DNA of 64,000 nucleotides from assembly GCA_013334225.1 (NCBI GenBank), contig JAAXXY010000001.1, forward strand, positions 62,001-126,000, read 5' to 3'. Below the pieces are notes generated by a model, which did no database searches, was not told the DNA's origin, and worked only from the letters and a program-made list of their open reading frames with translations. Numbering within the stretch: the stretch's first letter is position 1; each line of letters opens with the position of its first letter. Of this stretch, positions 1 to 9,821 are shown piece by piece. This DNA is from Chlorobiaceae bacterium (GTDB lineage Bacteria > Bacteroidota > Chlorobiia > Chlorobiales > Chlorobiaceae). The translations under genes were made by a program, and so were the position numbers.

Positions 1-803
1 AGGCTGCGAAATCAGGTGATTATGATGTTGTCATTGTTGATGCAGCACCGACCGGAGAAACCATGCGCCTGCTCGGCATGCCTGAATCGTATGGCTGGTA
101 TTCTGACAAGATCGGTGGCTGGCATTCGAAAGCCATTGGTTTTGCAGCACCGCTCCTGACCAAGTTCATGCCGAAAAAGAATATTTTCAAGCTCATGCCT
201 GAAGTGAACGAGCATATGAAAGAGCTTCACGCCATGCTGCAGGACAAGAGCATAACGACATTCAGGGTTGTCCTGAACCCCGAGAACATGGTTATCAAGG
301 AAGCTCTCAGGGTACAGACCTACCTGAACCTTTTCGGGTACAAGCTTGATGCTGCCATAGTCAACAAGATTCTGCCGCCGAGTTCAGCTGACAGTTACCT
401 GCAGAGCCTTATCGATACCCAGGCAAAATACCTCAGGATCATCGAGAACTGTTTTTATCCGGTTCCTATTTTCCGCGCACAGCTTTCTACCGAAGAAATT
501 ATCAATACGGACAAGCTGGACAACCTCAGCAAGCAGATATTCGGCGATAAAAATCCTGCCGAGGTGCTTTACATCAACGACAAAACACAGGTGCTCGCCA
601 AAGTCGACGGCAAATATGTTTTGAGCCTTTATCTGCCGAATGTTGAGGTAAAGAAACTGAACGTCAACATTAAAGGCGACGAACTGCTGGTCGATATCAA
701 CAATTTCCGCAAGAGCATTATTCTTCCCAATGTGCTTATTGGCCGCAAAACAGAGGGCGCGGATTTTTCAGAGGGCAATCTCAGCATCACATTCTCAAGC
801 TGA
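1..803 (+). CDS. ArsA-family ATPase with HSP20-like tail, 5' end outside window
   Basis: The reading frame is open from position 3, so the gene starts upstream and the P-loop is missing from view. The first visible residues contain DAAPTGET, the switch motif of ArsA/Get3 ATPases, which hydrolyse ATP to move or hand over cargo. The last ~90 residues look like the beta-rich ArsA_HSP20 domain that ends many ArsA homologues in green sulfur bacteria. It is a paralogue of the gene at 26309-27547, sharing the switch motif and the terminal domain. No ArsB or arsenic regulator is visible nearby, so a role in arsenic export is not supported; membrane-protein or pigment-related cargo is possible but unproven. 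A bidirectional hairpin follows the stop. Confidence 0.85.
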   Translation, partial: AAKSGDYDVVIVDAAPTGETMRLLGMPESYGWYSDKIGGWHSKAIGFAAPLLTKFMPKKNIFKLMPEVNEHMKELHAMLQDKSITTFRVVLNPENMVIKEALRVQTYLNLFGYKLDAAIVNKILPPSSADSYLQSLIDTQAKYLRIIENCFYPVPIFRAQLSTEEIINTDKLDNLSKQIFGDKNPAEVLYINDKTQVLAKVDGKYVLSLYLPNVEVKKLNVNIKGDELLVDINNFRKSIILPNVLIGRKTEGADFSEGNLSITFSS

Positions 804-829
804 ACCGTTTTCCCCGGAAATTAAAAAAT

Positions 830-869
830 AAAGAGGCTGTCCCGGTTGCAAAACTGAGACAGCCTCTTT
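830..869. terminator. Bidirectional intrinsic terminator between arsA-like gene and folK
   Basis: A perfect 12-bp stem (830-841 with 858-869, arm AAAGAGGCTGTC) ends in a T run on the + strand and an A run before it, so it can stop transcription from both converging genes. Confidence 0.8.
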
Positions 870-1424
870 TTATGTATAGGACCGATCGGGCTGAACAGTC
901 AGATCAGGCCGATTCTTTTTTATGGTGAGTTTTTTTTTCAGCTTTATCAGTACAGAGCGGTCGCTGCAGCTATCCAGAAGCTGTACTGCAGTTTGCCCGA
1001 TAGAGGGATGGAGCGGATTGGCGATATCGAGCAGGGGAACAAGCACGAATTTGCGGTTATGCATTTCATGGTGTGGAATGGAAAGCGTTTCGCTCCTTAC
1101 GCACCAGTCATCATAGAGGATGATATCGAGATCGATCACTCGCGGACTCCAGCGCCTGTAGGCTTCGGGTCTTCCAAGTTCCCGTTCGATTGTTTTGCAG
1201 TACGATCTGAGTTCTTCCGGAGGAAGCAAGGTTTCTATCAGTACAACTCCATTGAAAAACCTTTCCTGCCCTGTTTCACCAACCGGTTCGGTCATATAAA
1301 CCGCAGAAATTTCCAATACCGTCGTATGTTCGTTAAGGCTGAGTCTATCAACTGCTTCCCGAAGATTTTCCAGCCGGTTGCCGATGTTGGAGCCGAGCGC
1401 GATAAATGCTTTGTGTAATCTCAT
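870..1424 (-). CDS. folK: 2-amino-4-hydroxy-6-hydroxymethyldihydropteridine pyrophosphokinase (HPPK)
   Basis: Transfers pyrophosphate from ATP to hydroxymethyl-dihydropterin in folate synthesis. The N-terminus has the family opening ALGSNIGNR, followed by the GQERFFNGV region, and the C-terminal half holds RWSPRVIDLDII, the HPPK signature with its metal-binding aspartates. The methionine at 1424 is chosen because the frame upstream of it would overlap folB and does not look like HPPK; this start lies 4 bases after the folB stop at 1429. The length of 184 residues includes a short basic C-terminal tail. It forms an operon with folB, the preceding enzyme of the pathway. Confidence 0.9.
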   Translation of the reverse strand: MRLHKAFIALGSNIGNRLENLREAVDRLSLNEHTTVLEISAVYMTEPVGETGQERFFNGVVLIETLLPPEELRSYCKTIERELGRPEAYRRWSPRVIDLDIILYDDWCVRSETLSIPHHEMHNRKFVLVPLLDIANPLHPSIGQTAVQLLDSCSDRSVLIKLKKKLTIKKNRPDLTVQPDRSYT

Positions 1425-1428
1425 TTGT

Positions 1429-1806
1429 TCAGCCGCGGGATGCGCTGTATGAGGCTTCTGCATAATCACAGATACCGTCAACCGGCGGGTTTCGTTTTCT
1501 GACTTTTATAACGGCATGATTCACAACGGGAAATTCTCTCAGAAGGTCGATTGCAATTTCATAAGCGACCGTCTCGATAAGGAAATATTTTCCAAGTGTG
1601 AGAGCTTCCCTGATTTTTCTGTAAACAGCGCTGTAATCGACTGTTTTAGTGAGGTCGTCATTTTTTGCCGCTTCTGAGAAATCGAAATAGAGTTCAGCGT
1701 CGACTTCATATTTTGCTCCAACAGCATGTTCTTCCTTAAGTACCCCATGAAAGGCGTAAAATACCATGTTGATAAGCCTGACGCATGAAAGAGAGGGAGA
1801 CATCAT
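1429..1806 (-). CDS. folB: Dihydroneopterin aldolase
   Basis: Converts 7,8-dihydroneopterin to 6-hydroxymethyl-dihydropterin, the substrate of the FolK encoded directly downstream. At 125 residues it has the family size, with FYAFHGVLKEE near the N-terminus (the conserved FxGxHGxxxEE region), DYSAVY in the middle and the KVRKRNPPV segment near the end. Two methionines open the frame; the first is used here. The gene leads a two-gene folate operon transcribed leftward. Confidence 0.9.
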   Translation of the reverse strand: MMSPSLSCVRLINMVFYAFHGVLKEEHAVGAKYEVDAELYFDFSEAAKNDDLTKTVDYSAVYRKIREALTLGKYFLIETVAYEIAIDLLREFPVVNHAVIKVRKRNPPVDGICDYAEASYSASRG

Positions 1807-1896
1807 ATAGTTATCAGGATCAGCGAGGAATTAGAGATTTCTTGAGGTTTTACAAGACCGACAATCACTCCAATCGGTCCGATCGGTCATATCTGG

Positions 1897-2232
1897 TTAC
1901 ATCTTCACGTTCTTGTCGAACTTGCTGCCGATTATTTCACAGTCCGGGATGCAGTACCAGAGGAAGAGGTCGGAATTCCCATCATGAAGGGCTTTGAAAC
2001 TACCGTGTTCATAGATGACTTCAAATATAGCGCAGTTCCATTTCAAAAGGTCTCCCTCAAAAATATCCTGCTTGTGCCTGTCGTGGAGGCCGGTGAATTG
2101 AAGCCATTCTGACTTCTGACGATACAGGAGAAAATCAACGTCTTTCGTATTTACCGTAGAAAATTTCCAGACATCCTTGTTCGTGGCAATTTCCTGAAAC
2201 AAAGCCTTGAATTTAATATTGTTGATATGCAT
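1897..2232 (-). CDS. YopX-like small protein
   Basis: A 111-residue protein whose middle reads FTGLHDRHKQDIFEGDLLKW, followed by a conserved glutamate/glycine strand and a C-terminal CEIIGSKFD. This is the pattern of YopX proteins (TGLKD...EIYEGD...EIIGN), which are common in phages and prophages and have no well-defined function. It is a lone gene between the folate operon and nadC, and no other phage gene was seen nearby, so it is probably a leftover of a lost element. Assignment rests on motif resemblance. Confidence 0.65.
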   Translation of the reverse strand: MHINNIKFKALFQEIATNKDVWKFSTVNTKDVDFLLYRQKSEWLQFTGLHDRHKQDIFEGDLLKWNCAIFEVIYEHGSFKALHDGNSDLFLWYCIPDCEIIGSKFDKNVKM

Positions 2233-2500
2233 GTTTACTGTACCTGAAAAAACCCGTCTGCCGGGAATGGTTCTGATGGGATACTACGAAATGAAAAGAT
2301 TCAGTCAGCCATTAATATAATAATTTCTCAAACTCCTTGTGCTTTTTGAAGTAAAATCATTTTTCCAAAAATATTCTCCTCCGGACGGGAATGTAATGTT
2401 CATGAGGATCTGTCTGGAAAAAATCATGACGGGAATCTTATGTCGGAAACCTGTTGCATAATGCACGAAAAACGGTTTAAAAATCGTAAAATTCACTACC

Positions 2501-2527
2501 TTGAAAACGAAAATCGATTTATATAAC
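2501..2527 (+). promoter_or_regulatory. Possible nadC promoter
   Basis: TTGAAA (2501-2506) and TATAAC (2522-2527) are separated by 15 bases, 18 bases ahead of the nadC start. The spacing is shorter than ideal, so this is tentative. The remaining 2233-2500 gap shows no gene. Confidence 0.3.
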
Positions 2528-2544
2528 ATGTATACGTATGGGGC

Positions 2545-3432
2545 ATGATGAAGAACAGTACTCGACAAGATTTTTTTGAGGGTTGCCGCTCAAGGGCTAT
2601 AATGCTCGCTCTCGAGGAAGATCGTTATACTGGCGATATTACCACTCTTGCAACGATCGATCCCGGTCAGCTTGGACGTGCCATCATCAGGGCAAAAGAA
2701 TCCGGAGTGGCAGGGGGTATCGATGTCGCTGTTCATGTATTTGCAGCCTGTGATCCATCCCTTTCAGTTGTTCTTCATCGAAAGGATGGTAACTCAGTAC
2801 ATACGGGTGAAGAAATTCTTGAAATAAACGGAAAAGTTGCTCCTCTGCTGGCCGGTGAACGTACAGCATTGAACTTCATGCAGCGAATGTCGGGTATTGC
2901 TACGAGAACAAAAGAATATGTCGATCGTATCAGTCATACGAAAGCCAGAATTCTCGATACCCGGAAGACGGCACCGGGGCTTCGCTATTTTGACAAGGAG
3001 GCTGTCAGGATCGGTGGTGGTGTCAATCATCGTTTCGGTCTGTTCGATATGATTCTGATCAAGGATAACCATATAGATGCTTCGGGGGGGATTGCCAGGG
3101 CGATCCGGCGGGCACAGAAATATCGTGAAAAGCAGAAACTTGATGTGAAGATAGAAACAGAGGTCAGGACAATGGACGAACTGAGCAAAGCGCTTGTCTG
3201 TATGCCGGATGTCATTCTGCTCGATAATTTTACTGTCGATCTGATGAGAGAAGCCGTGGATTATGTGAAAACGGCTTGCAGCAGCGTTGTCATTGAAGCC
3301 TCAGGAAATATAGGTCTTCACAATGTCAGTGATGTAGCCGATACAGGAGTGGATTTTATCTCGGTCGGCGAACTGACCCACAGTGTGAAAGCACTTGATT
3401 TGTCAATGACAATCGATCTTTCGAAGGAATAA
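2545..3432 (+). CDS. nadC: Nicotinate-nucleotide pyrophosphorylase (quinolinate phosphoribosyltransferase)
   Basis: Makes nicotinate mononucleotide from quinolinate and PRPP in de novo NAD synthesis. The 295-residue protein shows the family landmarks in order: GERTALNF (104-111), the DTRKTAPGLR signature (138-147), GGGVNHRFGL (157-166), KDNH (173-176) and a C-terminal SVGELTHS. The length matches bacterial NadC. It is a single gene, followed by two hairpins that separate it from the converging tig gene. Confidence 0.95.
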   Translation: MMKNSTRQDFFEGCRSRAIMLALEEDRYTGDITTLATIDPGQLGRAIIRAKESGVAGGIDVAVHVFAACDPSLSVVLHRKDGNSVHTGEEILEINGKVAPLLAGERTALNFMQRMSGIATRTKEYVDRISHTKARILDTRKTAPGLRYFDKEAVRIGGGVNHRFGLFDMILIKDNHIDASGGIARAIRRAQKYREKQKLDVKIETEVRTMDELSKALVCMPDVILLDNFTVDLMREAVDYVKTACSSVVIEASGNIGLHNVSDVADTGVDFISVGELTHSVKALDLSMTIDLSKE

Positions 3433-3506
3433 CTGTCTGAAACATGATCGGAGAGGCTGGAATGGACAATAAAATAGAGCTGTCTCAAAAGGATTGCCAA
3501 CGAAGT

Positions 3507-3538
3507 AAAAAAGGCTGCCTTTTCAGACAGCCTTTTTT
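3507..3538 (+). terminator. Intrinsic terminator after nadC
   Basis: An 11-bp stem, AAAAAAGGCTG (3507-3517) with CAGCCTTTTTT (3528-3538), ends in a T run. It lies 75 bases after the nadC stop. Confidence 0.75.
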
Positions 3539-3599
3539 GCTTGGTGACGGAACGGCAAGTTGGCGTGTCAGAACAGTCATGATAAATCACATGAGCAGA

Positions 3600-3660
3600 C
3601 GATCGCATACTCTCTGAGCGAAGCGAAGTATCCAGTCATGCAGCGGGATGGTTCCGGATA
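3600..3660. repeat. Weak copy of a dispersed repeat in the nadC-tig gap
   Basis: The 388-base gap 3433-3820 has no gene. Besides the two terminators it contains TCTGAGCGAAGCGAAGTATCC near 3612-3632, which resembles the core (TCATTCTG...GAAGCG..GCGGA..GAATCCAT) of the better-preserved repeats at 22.2, 23.4 and 62.7 kb. The copy is too degraded to define ends. Confidence 0.35.
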
Positions 3661-3759
3661 GTTCGCGAGACTGCGCCGGTATCAAAATTACCACAGTCGC
3701 AATCCGGATTACTGCTGATAGATTGCCGGAATAATATCTTCGTAATTGAAGTAAAAACA

Positions 3760-3797
3760 AAAGGCAGTCTCATAATCCACATTATGAGGCTGCCTTT
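3760..3797. terminator. Bidirectional terminator downstream of tig
   Basis: A 17-base stem (3760-3776 with 3781-3797; arms contain AAAGGCAG and CTGCCTTT with CTCATAAT/ATTATGAG inside, one mismatch) closes with a 4-base loop and is flanked by A and T runs. Confidence 0.75.
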
Positions 3798-3820
3798 TTA
3801 ATCTTTTACAGTTCAGCCGA

Positions 3821-5104
3821 TCAGCCCTGATGTACCGGAATTGACTTTTCTTCTTCAGAGATCGTCACTTTGGATTTGATGATATCATAGATTTTCTCTT
3901 TGAAGATGGTATCGGTGATATAATCCCTGAATTCAGCCGACATATAGGAATTCAGCAGTTCTTCCGCATTCATGGCTGTATTTTTTGCAGCTTCTTTTTC
4001 TGCATAGGCACGGATGTCGTCTTCCGAAACGGAAAGATTTTCCAGTTCTGCAATTTTCTGTGTAATGAGGAGCCACTGTGCATGTTTTTCCGCATTTGGC
4101 CTCAGGCTTACTGCAAACGATTTTTCATCGAACCCTGCCGGGAATTTTCCTCCGAACTGGCGTTTTGCATTTTCCATCAGCATTCTCGAAAAGGACTCTA
4201 CCAAAGCGTTCGGTGTCGGTACCGGGTTTTCCTCGATCATTTTTGCCGAGATGGCCTCAAGCAGTTCTTCCTCAGATTTCATCTGAAAATGCTGGTCGAG
4301 CTGTATGCGGATATCAGCCGTAAAGTCGGCTATGTTATCGAAACGCTGTCCTGTGATTTCCTTTACCAGATCGTTTGTCAGTTCAGGCAGTTCGAGCCGT
4401 TTGATTTCGCTGACTGCGACACGGAAACGGGCAGGTGCGGCATCCGGATTGTTCTGAGCAACTTCTATATCCACGGTATCTCCCGCTTTCTTTCCGGTAA
4501 GTTCTTTTCTGAACGGGTTGTCTTCCGGCAGGTATTCGAGATTGAAATGATGATTTTCGGTTTTCTGATTGTCGTCCGGTTCTCCGGCTTCATCGAGCCT
4601 GGTAACATCACCGATGACGGTGTCGGTCAAAGAAGCAGTTTCATCGACACTGATCATTGTTCCGTGCCCTTTGAGAATCAGGTTTATTTCGCGCTGGATA
4701 TCATCGTCGGTGATGAGATAGCGAGGCTGGGTGAATGTATACGGGCTGTAATCCTTCAGTTCGAATGCAGGGTGGATTTCGTAGGAGAGCTGGATGGTGA
4801 GTTTATCCGGCTCGAAAGAAAAGTTTACAAGCTGTGCCCGGCTTGCCGGTTTGATTTTTTCTTCATCGACAATGGGGCCGAAATGCTTTGAAGCCATTTT
4901 TTCGGCAACCGAGGCTTCAATGGCCGGCCCGGCCAGTTTTTTAATCAAGCTTTCCGGAGCGTGTCCTTTTCTGAATCCCTTGATCTGTACGTTACGTTTT
5001 GCCTCTTCAAGTTCCTGGTTGTATTCTGTACCGAACTCTTCGGTGGAAAGGATGAGTTCCATTTCCTGTTCGGTTTCGCTGATATTCTTGATAATCTTTT
5101 GCAA
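3821..5104 (-). CDS. tig: Trigger factor, ribosome-associated chaperone and prolyl isomerase
   Basis: Binds the ribosome exit tunnel and shields nascent chains. The ribosome-binding loop GFRKGHAP is at residues 43-50. A middle FKBP-like domain follows (about 150-245), then a long helical C-terminal arm rich in Glu/Lys. Its 427 residues match the family (about 430). It is the only gene between nadC and the M16 peptidase and is transcribed leftward, ending at the bidirectional hairpin. Confidence 0.95.
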   Translation of the reverse strand: MQKIIKNISETEQEMELILSTEEFGTEYNQELEEAKRNVQIKGFRKGHAPESLIKKLAGPAIEASVAEKMASKHFGPIVDEEKIKPASRAQLVNFSFEPDKLTIQLSYEIHPAFELKDYSPYTFTQPRYLITDDDIQREINLILKGHGTMISVDETASLTDTVIGDVTRLDEAGEPDDNQKTENHHFNLEYLPEDNPFRKELTGKKAGDTVDIEVAQNNPDAAPARFRVAVSEIKRLELPELTNDLVKEITGQRFDNIADFTADIRIQLDQHFQMKSEEELLEAISAKMIEENPVPTPNALVESFSRMLMENAKRQFGGKFPAGFDEKSFAVSLRPNAEKHAQWLLITQKIAELENLSVSEDDIRAYAEKEAAKNTAMNAEELLNSYMSAEFRDYITDTIFKEKIYDIIKSKVTISEEEKSIPVHQG

Positions 5105-5205
5105 GGCTCTCTGTGGTTGATTGATAATTGTATTAAGCTAAAATTAAAAGTCTATAAGATACGAATAAATCCTGGTTTTGTAAAATCAGCTTTCCTTATC
5201 GGCTC

Positions 5206-6486
5206 CTACCGTTTCGGTTTGTAGACAAGGGTTGAAAACGGGGCATTCCTTAGAACCTCTGCGGCAGCTGCGGCGATATCGTCCACACTTACCGAAGCTA
5301 TTCCTGCGGCTTTTTCTTCAGGAGTGATATACCTGCCGAAATAGGAAAGATCGGATGCTGTCTGTGACATGCGCCGGGTCATTTTTTCCATACCCATGAC
5401 AAGCGCACCCAGAATCTTTCTTTTTGCAGCTTCCACTTCATCCGGGTCCGGTTTATGCAATGTATCGCTCTTCAGCAGTTCGGTAACAAGTTCAACAGTT
5501 GTATCGATCTTGTTGCCGTCTGTTCCCGCGTAGATATTCAGGGCGGTGAGATCGTCAAAAAACGTCAGAGAAGAATAGATATTGTAGGCAAGGCCTCTTT
5601 TTTCCCGCAGTTCAATGTTGAGCAGGGAACTCATGCCGTTGCCAAGCATGGAGTTGAGCACCATGAGACTGTAAAACAGCTGATCACAGCGTTCAACGGC
5701 TGTTCCAAGAACAATCTGCGCCTGGTAGACCTGTTTTTTCAACGATGATTTGAATGGCTTGTAATCACCCGCAATGAACGGTTTTCTCACATAAGTGTTA
5801 CAGGGCTGTTCCTCGAGATGGCCGAGATATTTTAAAGTCAGGCGGGAGATTATTTCATGTTTGATGTTTCCGGTAGCCGTGACCAGCATTTTTCGGGGAA
5901 CGTAATGTTCCTTCATGAACGTTTCAAGATGTTCACCCGTAAAGTTTTCGATACTTTTTTCGGTGCCGAGAATGGGTTTTCCGATAGGGTGATGCGGAAA
6001 GGAGCGCATGTCGAACTCTTCGAAAATCAGTTCTTCAGGGGTGTCATTGACGCTGTTTATTTCCTCGATAACAACCTCTTTTTCCTTTTCTATCTCTTCG
6101 GGGGGGAAAACAGGGTTGCTGACCAGATCGGCGAGCAGGTCGAAAGACGATTCGATATGCCTGTCGAGACAGCGCAGATAGATGCATGTATGTTCCTTTG
6201 TCGTGTAGGCATCGAGGTATCCGCCGTTGTTTTCTATGTCTTTTGCTATTTCGAGGTAACTCCTCCGGCTGGTACCTTTGAACAGGGCATGTTCGATAAA
6301 ATGAGCGAGGCCCGGGTTTTCATCGGGGTCATCCCGTGATCCTGCTTCGATCTGGATACCGAGAGTGACACTCTGGACATAGGAAACTTCATCAGTGACA
6401 ATCTTCAGCCCGTTAGGCAGCGTTTCCTGAACCACGGATCCTTTCGAAACGGGAAGAGAGTGAGTGCGGGATTTTTCTTTTGCCAT
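5206..6486 (-). CDS. M16-family zinc peptidase (pitrilysin type, YmxG/PqqL-like)
   Basis: The inverted zinc motif HFIEH is at residues 62-66, with the distal glutamate ligand in VIEEI (about 142), so the active site is intact. The protein has 426 residues, the one-repeat-pair size of bacterial processing peptidases, and a C-terminal domain with a RGLAYNIYSS segment (Arg/Tyr of the M16 C-terminal half). No signal peptide is apparent, so a cytoplasmic role in degrading peptides is likely. It stands alone, divergent from the SDR gene at 6674. Confidence 0.9.
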   Translation of the reverse strand: MAKEKSRTHSLPVSKGSVVQETLPNGLKIVTDEVSYVQSVTLGIQIEAGSRDDPDENPGLAHFIEHALFKGTSRRSYLEIAKDIENNGGYLDAYTTKEHTCIYLRCLDRHIESSFDLLADLVSNPVFPPEEIEKEKEVVIEEINSVNDTPEELIFEEFDMRSFPHHPIGKPILGTEKSIENFTGEHLETFMKEHYVPRKMLVTATGNIKHEIISRLTLKYLGHLEEQPCNTYVRKPFIAGDYKPFKSSLKKQVYQAQIVLGTAVERCDQLFYSLMVLNSMLGNGMSSLLNIELREKRGLAYNIYSSLTFFDDLTALNIYAGTDGNKIDTTVELVTELLKSDTLHKPDPDEVEAAKRKILGALVMGMEKMTRRMSQTASDLSYFGRYITPEEKAAGIASVSVDDIAAAAAEVLRNAPFSTLVYKPKR

Positions 6487-6673
6487 TGCGGAATAATTTT
6501 CTGATGCTTGTGACAGGAATTGAATGCAATGTAGTTTTAATTATTATTTTTATAAACAAAGAAGTTGGCGTAATTTATATCGTAATTCCGGATGCTTTTT
6601 CATCTTTTCCGGGCCTGAAAAAACGGTTCCGGTTCTGGTACGTTCACGAAGATGCGGATAGATTCATCAAGTA

Positions 6674-7663
6674 ATGCAGAAGTTTTCAGTTGCCATAACA
6701 GGGGCTACCGGCTATATAGGGTCACAGGTTTTGCTTGCCCTGCTTTCCAGATTTTCCGGCCGTATAAGCTGCAGGGCGATTGTCCGGCAGAGTTCCGATT
6801 GCGCGTTCCTTGAAAGTCTGCCGGTAGAAATCATACGGGCGGATCTGCTCGATCCTCTGGCGCTTCAGGAAGCAGTCAGCGGCATGGAGACGGTATTTCA
6901 TTGTGCAGGCCTGATATCCTATACGAAAAGGTATCGAAACCATCTCTACGATATCAATGTGATCGGTACCAGAAATGTCGTGAACGCATGCCTTGCCGGA
7001 AAGGTGAAGAGACTTGTCATGACCAGTTCCATCGCGGCACTCGGGGTAACCGATGACGGTTCCCTTAGCAGCGAGACGACATCGTTCAAGGATTGGCAGA
7101 GAAGAAACGGCTATATGGAAGCGAAGCACCTTGCGGAACTCGAGGGCCAGAGGGGTGTGGCGGAAGGGCTTGAGGTAGTGCTGCTCAATCCGGGTGTGGT
7201 GATCGGTATCGACCGCAACAATCCGGCATCGGTCAGTTCATCCAACGATGTCGTACGACTGATCTATGAAGGGAAACTCCCGTTCTGTCCTTCCGGCGGC
7301 ACCGGTTTTGTCGATGTCCGTGATGTTGCCGAGGCGCATATCGAGGGCTGGGAAAAAGGTATTTCCGGTGAACGCTATGTTATTGTTGGCCGGAATCTTT
7401 CTTTCAGGGAATTGTTCGAGAGTATTCGCTGCATTGCGGGCAGCAGAACCGGCACTGTCATACCTATTCCGAAAGTTGCCGGTCTGATTGCCGGCATTGG
7501 AGGGGAGTTATGGTCTCTGCTTCTGAACGCACCCTCATTCATCAGTCTTGAAAGCCTTCGCCTATCTTCAAAACCGGTCAGCTATGACAACAACCGATCG
7601 GTTGGTGAGCTTGGTCTGCAATACAGGGAGTTCTCCGAAACGCTCAAGACAATAATAGCCTGA
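6674..7663 (+). CDS. NAD(P)-dependent epimerase/reductase of the extended SDR family
   Basis: The N-terminal GATGYIGSQ (residues 10-18) is the Rossmann dinucleotide-binding loop of extended SDRs. The catalytic serine lies in TSSIAALG and the Tyr-x3-Lys pair in GYMEAKH. At 329 residues it resembles the dihydroflavonol-4-reductase/sugar-nucleotide epimerase group. The substrate cannot be read from the sequence. It precedes recA by 43 bases on the same strand. Confidence 0.85.
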   Translation: MQKFSVAITGATGYIGSQVLLALLSRFSGRISCRAIVRQSSDCAFLESLPVEIIRADLLDPLALQEAVSGMETVFHCAGLISYTKRYRNHLYDINVIGTRNVVNACLAGKVKRLVMTSSIAALGVTDDGSLSSETTSFKDWQRRNGYMEAKHLAELEGQRGVAEGLEVVLLNPGVVIGIDRNNPASVSSSNDVVRLIYEGKLPFCPSGGTGFVDVRDVAEAHIEGWEKGISGERYVIVGRNLSFRELFESIRCIAGSRTGTVIPIPKVAGLIAGIGGELWSLLLNAPSFISLESLRLSSKPVSYDNNRSVGELGLQYREFSETLKTIIA

Positions 7664-7706
7664 AGATTCTTATGTTATTTCTTTACAATTTTATCATGAT
7701 TGTTCC

Positions 7707-8750
7707 ATGGATACAGTGAAAACCGAACAGAAATCGCCCGGCATCGACCCGGCAAAGCTCAAGCAACTGAACATGGCGGTGGAAACGCTTGAAAAGCAGT
7801 TCGGAAAAGGGGCGATCATGCGTCTTGGTGACAATTCGGCGGTAATGAAGGTGCATTCGATTTCAACCGGATCGATGACCCTCGACTTCGCTCTCGGTGT
7901 TGGTGGACTGCCAAGGGGCAGGGTTACCGAAATATACGGTCCGGAATCTTCCGGCAAGACAACCCTTGCACTCCATGTGATTGCAGAAGCCCAGAAAGAG
8001 GGCGGGATTGCGGCCATCGTGGATGCCGAGCATGCGTTCGATCCTTCCTATGCCCGCAAACTCGGTGTCGATATCAACTCACTTCTCATCAGCCAGCCTG
8101 AATCAGGGGAACAGGCACTTTCCATTGTTGAGATCCTCGTCAGGAGCGGTGCGGTCGATGTCGTGGTTGTCGACTCCGTTGCCGCCCTGGTGCCTCAGGC
8201 CGAACTCGAGGGCGAAATGGGCGACAGCGTCGTGGGACTTCAGGCCCGTCTCATGAGCCAGGCGCTGCGCAAGCTCACCGGTGCCATTTCGAAGTCGAGC
8301 TGCGTCTGTATTTTCATCAACCAGCTTCGTGACAAGATCGGGGTTATCTACGGCAGCCCCGAGACCACGACCGGTGGCAAGGCATTGAAGTTTTACGCAT
8401 CGATACGTCTTGATATCCGCAAGATCAGCCAGATCAAGGAAGGAGAGGAGAATACCGGGAACCGTACGCGGGTCAAGGTAGTGAAAAACAAGGTGGCTCC
8501 GCCATTCAAGGTTGCCGAGTTCGATATCCTCTATGGGGAAGGAATTTCCGCTATCGGGGAACTGATCGACCTTGCGGTGGAGTTCGGTGTCGTGAAAAAG
8601 GCAGGTTCGTGGTTCAGTTATGGACAGGACAAGCTGGGCCAGGGACGGGAAACCGTAAAGAAAGCATTGCGCGAAGACCGGGCACTGTATCAGAAGATCC
8701 ATGGCCAGGTCAAGGAAATTATGACCGGAAATCCGGAGCCCGTTAAATAG
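7707..8750 (+). CDS. recA: Recombinase RecA
   Basis: Catalyses ATP-dependent strand exchange and triggers LexA-type self-cleavage. The 347-residue protein has Walker [10 protein letters not shown] (78-86), the [10 protein letters not shown]2-adjacent region, [13 protein letters not shown] and the C-terminal DNA-binding domain, all in family order. It is followed 6 bases later by dusB, and asd follows on the same strand, so recA probably heads a three-gene transcript. No SOS box was identified by eye. Confidence 0.98.
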   Translation: MDTVKTEQKSPGIDPAKLKQLNMAVETLEKQFGKGAIMRLGDNSAVMKVHSISTGSMTLDFALGVGGLPRGRVTEIYGPESSGKTTLALHVIAEAQKEGGIAAIVDAEHAFDPSYARKLGVDINSLLISQPESGEQALSIVEILVRSGAVDVVVVDSVAALVPQAELEGEMGDSVVGLQARLMSQALRKLTGAISKSSCVCIFINQLRDKIGVIYGSPETTTGGKALKFYASIRLDIRKISQIKEGEENTGNRTRVKVVKNKVAPPFKVAEFDILYGEGISAIGELIDLAVEFGVVKKAGSWFSYGQDKLGQGRETVKKALREDRALYQKIHGQVKEIMTGNPEPVK

Positions 8751-8756
8751 AGAATC

Positions 8757-9806
8757 ATGAAGATCGGGAGCATCGACATAGATCGTCCGGTCATTCTCGC
8801 ACCGATGGAGGATGTGACCGACCGGGCCTTCAGGCAGCTCTGCAAGCGGCATGGTGCCGATATCGTCTATACGGAGTTCATCAGCGCAGAGGCCCTTCGC
8901 CGGGGTGCCGAGAAATCGGTGCGCAAGCTCATGGCGGATGAAATGGAGCGTCCGATTGCCGTTCAGATTTTCGGCAGCACCGTCGAGTCGATGGTCGAAG
9001 CTGCCACGATCGCCGAGGAATTTTCCCCGGACTATCTCGATATCAATTTCGGATGTCCTACAAAAAAGGTTGCCGGAAAAGGCGCAGGCGCGGCTCTGCT
9101 CAGGGAGCCGGAAAAAATGGCTGATATCGCTTCGGCGGTTGTCAGGGCGGTCGATATTCCTGTTACGGCAAAAACAAGGATCGGCTGGGATCACGAATCC
9201 ATCAACATTCTCGATGTAGTGACCCGTCTCGAAGATGCCGGTATCCAGGCAATCGCTATCCATGGCAGGACCAGGAGCGATATGTACAAAGGAAAGGCTG
9301 ACTGGAACTGGATCCGCAGGGTAAAGGAACATGCACGTATTCCCGTAATCGCGAACGGAGATATCTGGACAGCCGCGGATGCTCTCGCCATGTTCGAAAC
9401 GACCGGGGCTGACGGGGTGATGATCGGTCGAGGCTCGATAGGAAATCCGTTCATTTTTTCGGCCGCCAGGCAACTTATAGCGACAGGGCACCCAGGGAAA
9501 TTACCGGATTTCCGTGAAAGGATCCAGGCAGCTGTCGATCATCTGCAGCTTTCGGTACTGTTCAAGGGAGAAAAATACGGAAACCTCGAGATGCGTCGTC
9601 ACTATTCCACCTACCTGAAGGGGCTGCCGAAAGTTTCAGTGGTCCGCAACAAGCTGGTGCGCGAGGAGAAGTGGGAGCAGGTCATCGACATCCTGCTTTC
9701 TTACAGGCAGGAGTGTGAGGGGTATGCTGCCGAAGGCAGGATCCATTGTGATACGGAATATCTCAACGATCATTCCGATAAACTGGTTTTGAACTATCAA
9801 GTATAA
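8757..9806 (+). CDS. dusB: tRNA-dihydrouridine synthase
   Basis: FMN enzyme that reduces uridine to dihydrouridine in tRNA. It opens with the FMN-binding LAPMEDVTDRAFR, carries the catalytic cysteine at 100 in NFGCP, and has AIHGRTR and GRGSIGNPF, the phosphate-binding part of the TIM barrel. At 349 residues it fits the DusB/Nifr3 class; the exact subfamily is an inference. The start is 6 bases after recA, implying co-transcription. Confidence 0.93.
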   Translation: MKIGSIDIDRPVILAPMEDVTDRAFRQLCKRHGADIVYTEFISAEALRRGAEKSVRKLMADEMERPIAVQIFGSTVESMVEAATIAEEFSPDYLDINFGCPTKKVAGKGAGAALLREPEKMADIASAVVRAVDIPVTAKTRIGWDHESINILDVVTRLEDAGIQAIAIHGRTRSDMYKGKADWNWIRRVKEHARIPVIANGDIWTAADALAMFETTGADGVMIGRGSIGNPFIFSAARQLIATGHPGKLPDFRERIQAAVDHLQLSVLFKGEKYGNLEMRRHYSTYLKGLPKVSVVRNKLVREEKWEQVIDILLSYRQECEGYAAEGRIHCDTEYLNDHSDKLVLNYQV

Positions 9807-9821
9807 AATAAAAAAGTTGAT

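Noticed and set aside
7981..9491. Long open frames on both strands across recA and dusB, including one of 462 codons on the reverse strand
   Set aside because: They shadow the highly conserved recA and dusB frames; the translations are rich in His/Cys/Arg and resemble no protein.
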